A stretch of 64,000 bases of DNA, from contig CABFPE010000039.1 of the NCBI GenBank assembly GCA_900660155.1, positions 26,599-90,598 of the forward strand, in the 5' to 3' direction. The first letter of the stretch is position 1. Every line of letters begins with the position of its first letter. The notes beneath the pieces are model-generated. The model did no database searches. It had not been told where the DNA came from and saw only the letters and a program-made list of their open reading frames with translations. Positions 42,201 through 54,200 of this stretch are shown here, in pieces. The position numbers and the translations under genes were made by a program. The stretch is from Hofstenia miamia. Lineage: Eukaryota; Xenacoelomorpha; Acoela; Hofsteniidae.

Positions 42201-45200
42201 GAGATAATAAAATAGACTGTCCTGATTAAATTTGCCAGATTAGCCCATTTTCAAATGAAATTGTGCTGATGGGGATTTTGTATATATTTGAGTCAAGTTT
42301 CCTGGTTAATTGCCAATGGGTATGATACGAATGATATGGAAATGTGTACTCTTGTCCAGCCTAAACACACATTTTAACAGAAAATCTGTTTAATTATTTT
42401 TAACAGAATCGATCAACAGATTGTTAATCTTTGAAGGAATTTAGCGAATATTGAACCAATTTGATAATAGTTTGTGAGTGAAATGTGGGACTGAGTGTAA
42501 AAATATTTGATTTTGAGAAGACAGAAATTGAAACGAAAATTAGATACAAAATCAACATCTAAATGTATGCAAGTGAACCTAAGTCAACAGATAATGACAC
42601 ATGGATCCTGTTTTTAATCCCTGAAAAAATGATGCCTTCTCTTTAGCGAAATCCCGATGTTACCTGATTTTAATTTTTCAACTAATAAAGTAGGTCCAAT
42701 GTATTCTTTATTCCTTTGAAGTTAACTTTGTCAAACATTTTTTAAAATGTAGTATAAAGTCGCTTTCATTCCTAGCTGCCTTTTCTATTTTAGAACCTTT
42801 TACTAATACCTTTCTCATTAAATGAATATTCGTGATTTTCTGCAGACATGCATTTGTAGTACTTATATTTGGTATATTTCAGTATGTAATTCTTGCCTGC
42901 ACCATGGCGATGTCTGACACAGCCCATGAAGTGGTGACAAAAAGAGAATTATTGAGACCGGATGTTTTAAATACAAGATGAATTGTAGATTCTACAGTGT
43001 AGAATAGCAATTTTTAATGGGTTTTCAAATTTTAAACTTTTCACGCGATCAATTGCTAAGTAGCTCTCAGATTTATTATATGAGATGTATATTTCGTTTA
43101 ATCGTGTTGAATTAATTCAATCGTGTATGTAATTTTTTATATTCTCAATGCTCGGTTTTCTGAGAAAATGCTTCTTTTGTTCCACATGTATGCATAATAA
43201 CAGATAAAATATATTTCTGGTAAATTTTTGTTACATAACATCGTGCGCTTATCGAGAATATTTCAAAAAGAGGTGGCAATTCTTATCCAAGACAGGCCCA
43301 GGTACTTTTTTCACCCTCTTATCATAATGCCGTGCTCGCTCGTGCATATATGATAAATAATCCAAAAAGACAGACGGAAGTAATAAAAAATAACATAAAA
43401 TACTACTTTTTTGCACTTTGTCAAACAAAACATCAATATATCGATCAGATCGTATGAGAATGAGTTGCGCAAGCCCCAATACGCCCCTGCATAGCTAATA
43501 ATTTCCTTCGAAATCTACTACGCTTTGGATATAATTTTTGAATGTCTCTAACTATTTTTGGCAGCATCTGGAAAACAAAAAATGTAGATGAATTGTTTGA
43601 AAAATCATTCATTTCTTTTGGTTTTTTAATTTAGTACCACAATAGGCTGATTAAACGCTTAAAATATATCCATTAAATTAAAATCTGGTAACAAAGAAGG
43701 CAATTTTTTCAACTAATATGCGCACGTGCGTTGTCATACATTGAAAGGATTTGATTCCAACGCAGAGGTTTTTTGACATGCAAAGTTTTGGGTCAGATTT
43801 TGCAAAAATTGCTCGTATCACTTTGCATTTACACTCTTCCTGCAATCAAACATTTCGAAATGACGCTGTCCTTCATTTTTTACAAAAACAATGATCACTC
43901 TTTGGGATTCACACAATTTTCTATTCTAAATTCTTGATTTATCGACGTGAGGAGAAACCTAGGCTACATCTGTTACTACTTAGTTGGTCATCCATTTCTT
44001 GTTTTTTTAGCAAGAGAATAAGATCTTTTGTGCTACATCTAACCAATTTTCGTTTTTGGCATATTAGTAATCTCCTCCCATTTACTCAAAGTGGCGTTTG
44101 GGTGTTTATTCATAGGCGAACCAATTTTTCAGTATTTTCATCTGTTGCGCGGCTGTACTGTCTTCCACTCTGTTCTCCGTCCTCAATACTGTTTCGAGCT
44201 CAGTGAAAAGGTTGTACACTGTTGACATGGCAATTGTGTTAGTTCCCCCTTGCATTGTTATCATATTGATGCGTTGTTGAGCGGTCATGCATGGCCCTAA
44301 TAATAATAATCAAAATCCGCTTTTATCAATCTCCATTTGTAGGTAATTTTAAACAAAATTTATATAGTGAAACGAAGATATTTTTTTCTCAATATTTGTT
44401 AGAGGTATATCGACATATATTGATGATGAGAAAATTTAGGTAAATTTAACAGCATATAAAAATAAGTTGTATGCCATTATATAATCTTATGGGACAATCG
44501 GAATACTTTTATGTTATAAACTTATTTATTGCATTATATGTTGTGATTTAGTGTTAATCATTGTAGGTACTCCTTTTAATCCAAAGAATTTTTCCGCCTA
44601 CAATAATTTCATTAATATCCCCAGTTCATGGTCTGTATTAAGAATAGCCTTGACCTAAGCCATTCTTGAAACCCCTTTGGAGTTATGAACTTCATATTTT
44701 ACTTTTCGTCACAATAGGGCTGAAGTTTGTTTTCCTTTGATGTGGATGCTGTAATTGTTGCACAATTTCACTTCTTATTATGACGTCAATTCGCACTAAT
44801 GCATGGTTAAAAGATTTTTATATTTTTATCAATTGCATACCTGAGGAAATGAAACGTTTACTTAATTTTTTAAAGTTCCAATCAAAACTTAAAGTTTTAA
44901 ATGCGGATGATTAACATGTTTTCATTCAAATTTCATAAAAAATGTGTTGAATTTATGAGTAAATGTCGAGATTTTTCACATATGTATAACATTAATGGAT
45001 TTACCTGCAAAAGATTGTGTGAAATGTTTTGAAAGTTTCAGAATAGTGCATGTCTCTGATGATATGACATTAACTACAGTTAAGAATCAAAAGATCATTA
45101 TTGAATGTGAGAATACCAGTATCAGTTTAATATAAATGTCACCAATGTCTTGGAAAATTAGCTATTTGGTGGTCAGATGTGATCTTTGAATGCTTTTTAG

Positions 45201-48200
45201 TCACAGTTCTAACAGAAGAACATCAAAATATTTACTTTACAAAATAATAATACTTCATTTTCAAACGCTAAATGATTTAGTATGACTTATTGCTAAACGC
45301 TTTTGAATGTTTGTCGAATGTTACAATCGCTTTTACTGATTGTTTCATATGAAAGTGAAGAAAGAAGGTTGCGCAATCTCCTAGATAGCTTCATTCGCCT
45401 GATGGAATATGATTTTGCTATAGAAAGCTTTTAAAAGCTGATTGGATGTATTAAGAGTTCTCAGCGTTGATAGGCCATTCAATTTTGCAAAACATGGTAG
45501 CCACGTTTTATCTGTAGCAATCATCAATGACTATTAGAACACCTTGCAATATTTTTAATCAGGCTATCAGTTATGAATATATTAATATTTTATAGTAATG
45601 TATTCTTTGAAGTGAAAGATACTAATGTCTGAAACGATTTAAGATGTCACCTCTATTAAAAGCACGTTCCTAGACGAAACTAAATTGCAATTTAACTATT
45701 GATAGATATCAAAGTCACCATTTTTGGTGATTTATTAAGAACTATTTCAGTATGTTGAGGTGATCATTATCTCAACTAAATTATTGCAGATAATGTTTCA
45801 CTGTTTTCTACGAATTTAGTCATGAAAAATAATCAAAGACATTAGTTATCTATTTAATTCTTAAAACACTGCTAGTATTTTAAGTCCATTTGTATCTGTT
45901 AATGATTCGAAGGCGATTTTTCAGATTCTCTTGTTATGATATATTTTAATCGGTTGGTATTCTTGACTTCCATTAACAATATAACAATAGAGTGACCAAA
46001 CAATTCAAAGTTTTTTGTGTTGCCTTTTAAAATGTCACCTGTCAAGACATATGGAATTTGTTAGCCTAATTCCAACTTTTGGGTCCGTCTCAAAAAATTG
46101 TGATTTTGAAGAAAGAGTTGAAATTTGATCATCCGAAATCTTCCTGGTTTTTTTCTAGGTTTAATGAAATTTACTAAAAATACTCCCAAAGGGATATAAT
46201 TAGGGAGTTATGCTCAATATTTGAGATGTATGCAAAGCAAACCTTTTATTCACCCTAAAAGGGGTTTAGATGTCAGCGGAACGTGAAATTTCTTGCAATC
46301 GTTCGGGATATTTCGAATTTACTATAATTTGTTGAATGTAAAATTTTAATTCTTGATGTGGGATTTATTGATTAACTTTACTAATTATCATTTGCTTCGC
46401 TTTTGAACCATAACAAACATTAGCTTATTAACACGTGATTAATATAGCAGCTGTTACTGCGACACCAGTCAACAGGTAGCATTTAAACTCATCTACTCGC
46501 GCCGCATTTGCACTCATTAACATGATTGCGATTTTTATAAGCTCATGCCATTTGCATGTCAGATTTAATAGCATGTCTGTGGTGTTAACAGGTGGCAACC
46601 AGTGGAAGTTCCTCCAGTTCACGCGGTGGCCGTCGTCGCTTTGAACACTCGCGCTCAGTCGCGTCCACCCCCGTCACCAGACGCTGTGCGCGTTCCACCA
46701 GAACCACACCGTTGTCCTCATCATCGACAGATGGCCTCAGCTCAGGTGGCGGCAATTTCACTGATGGTACATTGCTGTCGAAGATTGTCGTAGATTACAA
46801 AATATAACCTTAGTTTTTATCCTTTATGTTCTTTTGAAAATGTGATTTCTCCTCTTTAATATGCCTGTACTGTTCGAAGTTTTAATTGTTGGGATAATCA
46901 GCTCATTTGTTTACACAAATTATAAATGGAATATTGAAAATGATCACTGACGTCATTTACTAGAATAATTTGACTATACCTATTCTGAATTTGTCATGTT
47001 TTGCAACGCTTTCATTTTTAAGCAATTCATCTTGCAGACGATTTGTCGATCAGCAATATACGTTATTGATTAGTCTGAAACTGCTCATTTCATTCATTCA
47101 TTTTATTTTTACTTTTTTACATTTTTCATTAGAAAATTTTACTAGTTTCCTCATCTTATAATTTATTGTAAAGGGTCGCTAATAGGTTTAATTCTAGTCT
47201 TAGGGAAATTGTTATGCATTTCAAGTACTTTAAAAGATAGCTATATTTCTTTAGTATAAAACTGTTGTATACTATTTTTGAGCTTCAAATTGAGGGAATG
47301 ATTTGATTGGTCATGTAATGGGTTATATTTAGTAGTTCATGACATCGCGCATGATCCACAAATCCTCTTGCTCGCATGCTTCCTAGCATGTTGCTGTGCG
47401 CTTGAAGTTTTTAACTTTGATTTTTATTTTTGTTTGTTGTGCCGTTGCTTTTTGAGCTCAGTCACAATCGCTTATTTTTTAGACAAAACCGATGGTTCCA
47501 ATCTCAGTCGTTCTAGAAGTAGTAGTATGAGTAGTCTTGAAAAAGAATGCAGTGAATCAGTACAGTGTTTATCATTTCTACATGTCGCCCCTCTAAAGAC
47601 AGGTAGTTTCCCAATTATTTCTAATTACCCTAATGGATTGTCGATGTTGCGGGGTCTTTTGCCTCCCTTGCACAAGTAATCAAATTTTTTGTCACTTTGT
47701 AGTTGTTTGCATTGTGCTCTATGTTTTCAAAGTTTATGGGGATTTTCGGGAACTAATATATCATTACTCTTTGATTTCAAATATGAGATATCATTAACTT
47801 AGTAATTTGTAATAAAATACTTCGTATACAATATATGCGCATGTCCAAGTATTTTTTGATATATTAGAAACAAATGTATAACATAAACGTACCTAGATCT
47901 TTCTAATTTCTTAGTCCATTGTAGATAAGAAATACATATACTATTAAATAGTTAAGGTTACATAAATATTTATTCAATTTCCTCAGGAAGTCCAGTGAAC
48001 GATGAAGGGTCCAAATTTGTTCTCATTCAACCGTAACTGAATTGATAAAATTTTTGTCCTATATTTTTGATAAAAGAATGTCATTTCATATCTACAGAGA
48101 CATAAATTGCTATTGATTCGAGGCTAGACGCATGCGCGAACAATACGGTTCGAAGTTTTCCATGTAAAGGTAGTCCTGAAAGAAACAATTTGGAATTGTC

Positions 48201-51200
48201 CTAAAATCGCATCCAAAATATGTGAAATTTCTATTCAAAATATATTCGAAAATAAATATTTATAATACAATGAAACACAAATTTATTCCAATAAAAAACG
48301 TATATCGATAAAGCTAAATGCTCATATAAAGTAATAACATAGAAGACACATAGAATGATGCTTAGGATTACTGATTGCAGTTTGAACATTCAACTCCAAC
48401 TACTTCCGAGTGCTTTCCGCAGACAGGTGCTTCGCACCTTGGCATCTTGGTTGTGGGATTGCACGCACGTTGCATTTGTCCTGAGGCCTTACAAAGAGCA
48501 CATCGTGGCTTTTGGTTTTCAGAAAAGACGGGTGCATCTGGCCGTTGACCTCCAGCTGCATGCTTAGGTCCAACATAATGCTCTATTTTTTCAACAAAGT
48601 TTCTTTGCAATCCTCTATTCTGCAGCAGCCTCTGTTTCATGTAAGGTGCTGCAAGTTCTATGGAAAGCTTGTGCAAAAACTTTCTGCGACGATGCTGCAT
48701 CTGTTCAGGTGCCCAATTTAGGTGGCAGAGATTGTAGATAGTGAATGTGTTGAGGGCACCAACATCCAACCAATTCTGGAAGTGAACAACAGTTCATCTA
48801 CGAGTAGTAGATCTTGTTGAAAAATGCTTGCACGTTTGGTCAACAGAATCCATTCCAGCTTTTTTAGCATTGTAATCCAGAATTATCTGCGGTTTCTTCT
48901 TTGGATTGCCATCAAGAGGGACATCATTGTCGTGGTGCTCCGAAGAAATCATATGTACAATTTTTTAGTCTTTGCACCATAAGCACAAATGATTACCTTC
49001 CTTTGTGGATCACCAACTAGGAATGCTGACTCATGAAGTGCCAATGGCTGTCGGAGATATCGAGCAATCTCTCTTTTGTTTCTCATCAAAATGTCAACAT
49101 ATGTCATTTGATTTTAATTTGGCAACTTACATGTCAGGTTGAAGCTTGAAAAGTAGCGGTTCCCCGTGATATTCCTTCCAGATCCCAGGTATGGTTCTAC
49201 TAGCTTTAGAATTAGATTTTCAACTTTGTTGCTTTCCTTGTGTCAGTTGACTTCTTGATCATGGAATCTCCTTTCAGGAAAGATCTTCTATTTCCATCTG
49301 CACACCATCTGTACAATTCAACATATTTCCCAGGTTTGCTCGGGTTGTAGGTACAATGTTGTGACCTACACCTGCTTGACACCAGCTGCTCATCGACAAC
49401 CAACTCTTCACTAGGAATATAGTGCACATCTAGCAATGAATTGATGTCTTGCCAAATTTCCCTCACTGCAGCAATTGTGTCTGTGGACTTTCGGGCTTCT
49501 CTAGTGGCTGACTCATCAAATTGAAGAACTCGAAGCTATAGATTGAATAGGTTCTTTGGCATAGATACATTGTAGAATGTATTGGATTGCTTGGATTACA
49601 ATTCATCCACAGGGATCTTCACATCATAGTTCATCCATAAAAGTAGCATACACCAATGAATACTTCCAATTGGGTAAAAGTTAACTGAATATCTACATTC
49701 TCAATTTTGTCTGCCTTCATCTGAGAATATCGTAGAATTTGTAGAAGAATCTCATCAGTAAACAATAAACCTCAAGTCTCTCTTACACTATCCTTGTAAG
49801 CAGTTGGTTTAGCGCAATCCCTTAATCCAATAATATTGGCACCATTACATCTCCCTTGATGAGGAGGAGGAGTTCGGGACCATTTGTGTCCATTTTTATC
49901 CACCATGCCTTCATTTCCAGCACTATCTTCAACAAAATCCATTTCTTCATCATTTTCTTCCTGATTCGGTTCTTCATCAGATGCAGTAACTTCCTTTTAT
50001 GGAATGTCATCTACTTGCTCTTCATCAGATGCCACGTCTTCATAAAAAATGTCGTAAGACTCATAATCAAATATTGCTGCAAGAGCCTGCTCAGCATTCA
50101 TCCTCGATTGACGAAGGTGCTTTGCAGTCATGACTGTGACTTTTCAAACACTGAAAATGACTTAGATCAATGAAACACAATATTATTCTAAAAGTCAGTG
50201 TTATTCACTGATTAGATCACAATGAGCAGAGTTACATTGAATGAACAATAGTGTGATTTCTAAAATCACACGTTGGCCCTCCGAGGGTTAAAGGTAAATA
50301 TTTATGTATTTTCATTTGACAGGGGTAACCTGCATCCCTCTGACACTTTACACTTTATAGACCTTCCATGAAATCCAGGAGATTGACACAGTTACGTTAT
50401 TAGTAATAAAATTGAATAATTAGCTTAATTCATGCTTGTAGTTTTGCTAACACCATCAATGATTGTTTACGCTCATCAATACAGTCGTTGTTAACATTTT
50501 GTTAATGAGGTCACAAAAGGACGCAAAACGCGATTAGTTGTATGAACCACTAGTAAACTATTTGTACTGAATATCGTTCTAGAGAATCTAAACCATATTG
50601 GTCTCCCTCCCACTTAGTCCCTTTCGATTTGGTCTCATTACATTTTTATTGTAATTGTCGAATGTGCTCCCATACATAATTTCTAAAGTTTACCTAAATT
50701 GCGCTGAGTTAGTACCAACTAACAACCAAGACAGCTGTGTATATTATTCCAAATCTATTATCGCAGTCTCAGTATCTTCAATAATGTACCCAGTCCCATT
50801 GAAATATTTAGTTGCAAGTGGTTTTTTTTCAACGCTTAAATTTGTTATCATTGAAATTTATTTGTGTGCCTCAGTTGTAGAGATATATCCATTTAGACCG
50901 ATCCTTTTTCCTTTTTGAGTAGACGTCTTGAAACGTTCTTCAATTCTTTTAATATTTCTGATATAAATGCAAAAGCGCCATTGGAATATTTTCCCGGCAT
51001 AACTTTGGATTTAATATAATTTTTACGAAAGCTAATGACATATCTGGTTCCACATCAAAATATAGTAAAACATTGATTTTGCAATCACTTTTGTGCGGAA
51101 TTTCTCACAGAAAGTGACTCGCTCGATTTTGACGTTAAATCGAATCATCTCAAAAACGATTAATTTAGTTTATGTCAAATTAGTGACATAATCCGAGTAA

Positions 51201-54200
51201 TTCATTACTAGATGTCTGAGAAAGCATTTATTATTTACGATACCTATAAATGCAATACAAACAATACTGTATACAATCTACACCGGATTAATACCTGTAG
51301 GTTTTCGCAGCTGATATTAAATCGCTGTTGCATTGTACATGGAAATTTCGCAGTAATTATATATTTCACTCAATTAGATTTTTGTTTATTTAAACATATT
51401 TATGCGAATCAGAGTATTGAACCCAACAGCCGAAAGCATGGGGCAATATCCAAATGGGCCGGATATTTTTTTCGGCCTAGTAGTATATCAATTTCTGCTA
51501 TATTTTGGGCCATTTAACTGATTTTTCTATCCGATACTAGAAAAAATATCTGAACGATTGTTCGCTGTAACTGCAGACCGATCAAGATACTGAACGACTT
51601 AGCATCCATTTCTGCTACTTCAAATCGTTTTGAAGTTAAAAAATTCAATATTCCCAATGCTATATATATATAAATGAATTATATTTTCGAATTTAATGCA
51701 GTCGTAGAATTTTGATTTCGATAGTTAATATAATTTTGTCCTTTCATCTACTCTTAGGTATAGTCGAAATAGTCTTCGTCTAATAGCCACGGAGGAATAT
51801 TATTCCCGCAAAATGTCTAATTATTTTTGTCTGAATGGATGATAAATGTTGTTATTTAGCGTTCAAATTTAGAAATATTATTAGACGTCTAGCATTCTTT
51901 TAAAGTGATCGATAAAACTCATAGGTGATAATTAGATTATACTGCTTACTTAAATATTAACGTCTTTTCACTCATATCAAAAGTTTTTAAGTTTGTTTTA
52001 AATGCTAAGAACCAACCTTTTTTAATTGTTTTACATTGGTCTAGTAAGCCAATTGTTTGGAGTGTTTTTTTCTGTTTTCTTGCCATGGTAATAAATTATT
52101 CGTAACTGATTCCACTTATCAAGCAGCAGTTTGCATATAAAGGTATAGTGAAATGTTCCGGGTGTTCCGAGTAGAGATGAGCGCGGTACAGGTTTTGTAA
52201 AATTATTGCCACCGCAGAGAAAAAACTTCAACGCTAACCACTGCAATGTTCGTTTTTTTCCCGCAAACCACCTTAATAAATGAAATTTTACCTCGATAAA
52301 CCGCAATAATGGCTATTTTTATCTTCGTAAGAAAATATTCATATTTTTGAATTGGTTTTTTAGAGTTATTAATCATTCGTAGAAAAGTTTAAAAACAATT
52401 TCTTAGGTATTTTGTGATTTCATTCAATATTATTAAGTTAGCATTAAATTTTCAATGAAATGTGTAACGATTACTTTTAATATTTTGTATGTGAAATCTC
52501 TTAATTTTGCTTCAAAAACAGTTTTTTGAGAAATAGTTAGAGATTTTAAATCTTAAAACAAATCACGTTATCTGTATAACTACCATTCCACCACACGTTG
52601 TTTTAGTTCTACCGCAATTGCGTAAATCGCTACCGCGGTATTACCGCACCGTACTCATCTCTAGTTCCGAGATTTTTTCGGATTTTAATATTATTTTAAG
52701 TTCGTTATCACTTGAATTTCAATATTCAATTACCTACCATTCTTATGATGGGCTTTGCCAACCTAGGAATTAATATTTTGATAACTGACTAAATAATACT
52801 TCCAAACGTTCGAAATTTATCAAATTCATTATAAGTAATGCATGTAGATGGAAAATTTTAATTAGTTTAAAAATTTCTATTCAACAATTTTTATTCTTAA
52901 TAATGAATTTAATAGCATTACTTGGCATTTATCTTCTCCCTTACGACAAACAGGTAACCAATCCTGAAAAAACTCTTTCTCCGACTTGACGTTTGCCTGG
53001 TTAATAAAAATGGTTGAACACGCATGAATTCAGGGTTTTTTTAAGTAGTACTACAGGCTGCGAAATGATTGAAGATAACCGCACTTTCCAAAACGGTTTC
53101 TTTCTTTCTTTGAATTTCATAGTTTGAAGACTGCATACATGTTTACTAGCTTAACCGTTGGTATTATTTCCCCACATTTGGAAGATTTAGCCCCGCCCTT
53201 TCGAATTTCTCATATTTTATAAGTTATTGGAATGGAATTGAACTAAAGCAAATATTTCTAAAATTCTCATTCAACTCAATCAATAGCATGCGCTTTCAAC
53301 GATTCCTTTCGCATAATTTAATTACTTTACACCACATTGTTATTTGTTTCATGAACGTTTAATTAGTTTTCTTCAAACTTTTCCATTATTATTTTTACAT
53401 TTATTAATTGTATGCGTCGAATTTCTTTGAAGATCTTTAGAACAACCTTTATTCATTTTTCAATGAAGCTGGAATAAACGCATCAAGTCAGCCCTTACCA
53501 AGCTTTCTTCCATTTATAATGAATTATAGTAGTCCGAATAGCTCCAATGTAAATTATTTAATGGAGATCATAAGATTATTTCTATTCGCAATTAGTTTTA
53601 TTCCTGTTCCAGATCTCTCGGTCATGGCACCAACTACAGACCAAAAAACAAATAGAGAACGGGCTCTCCGCCCAAACTTATCAACGAGTCGAAACTTTTA
53701 AGCCAGGATCCGCTCATTTTGATTTAAAGCATGTTTGGCTCGGCTCTGCTTGCCAAAGAAAACCTCGTTTAAGCTCCACAACTCCCCTAAAAATCTTGCG
53801 TTCTCGCAGAATTTTTTTACATAAAAATAAGACTATAAAAATTACTGTGTAATGAATGAATCAATTAGAAAAACACAACCATATATTAACTATGTTTAAA
53901 CGATGATTGTTGTATATCCAATCCACTGATCAAGCTCGGCTCGGCTCTGTTCATTACAAGCTCAGCTCGTTGACAAGTCTGTCTTCACCATATTGTCAAT
54001 TTCAACCGGAACCAATTTGATTTAATATTTGCTTTTATATTGTATTATATTTGCTAAACTAACATCTCATTTCAATATTCAATTTGTTTAATAACGCGTA
54101 ATTTTAGGAACCAAAACTCGCGGACTTGGCCAAAACGGGGACTCAAAAATTTAACACGGTCATTGACCAGTACGGGACTGGGATAAAATGTGTGTGGTCC

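Noticed and set aside
48355-48721. Plus-strand frames opposite the piggyBac C-terminus
   Set aside because: Shadows of the minus-strand Cys-rich transposase tail.
49856-50173. 105-codon plus-strand frame rich in Phe and Ile
   Set aside because: It is the antisense shadow of the acidic N-terminus of the piggyBac relic.
53600-53672. Exon-like sequence after TATTCCTGTTCCAG with VMAPTTDQKTNRERALRP
   Set aside because: There is no donor before the hAT element, no homology, and neighbouring tomosyn exons join well without it.
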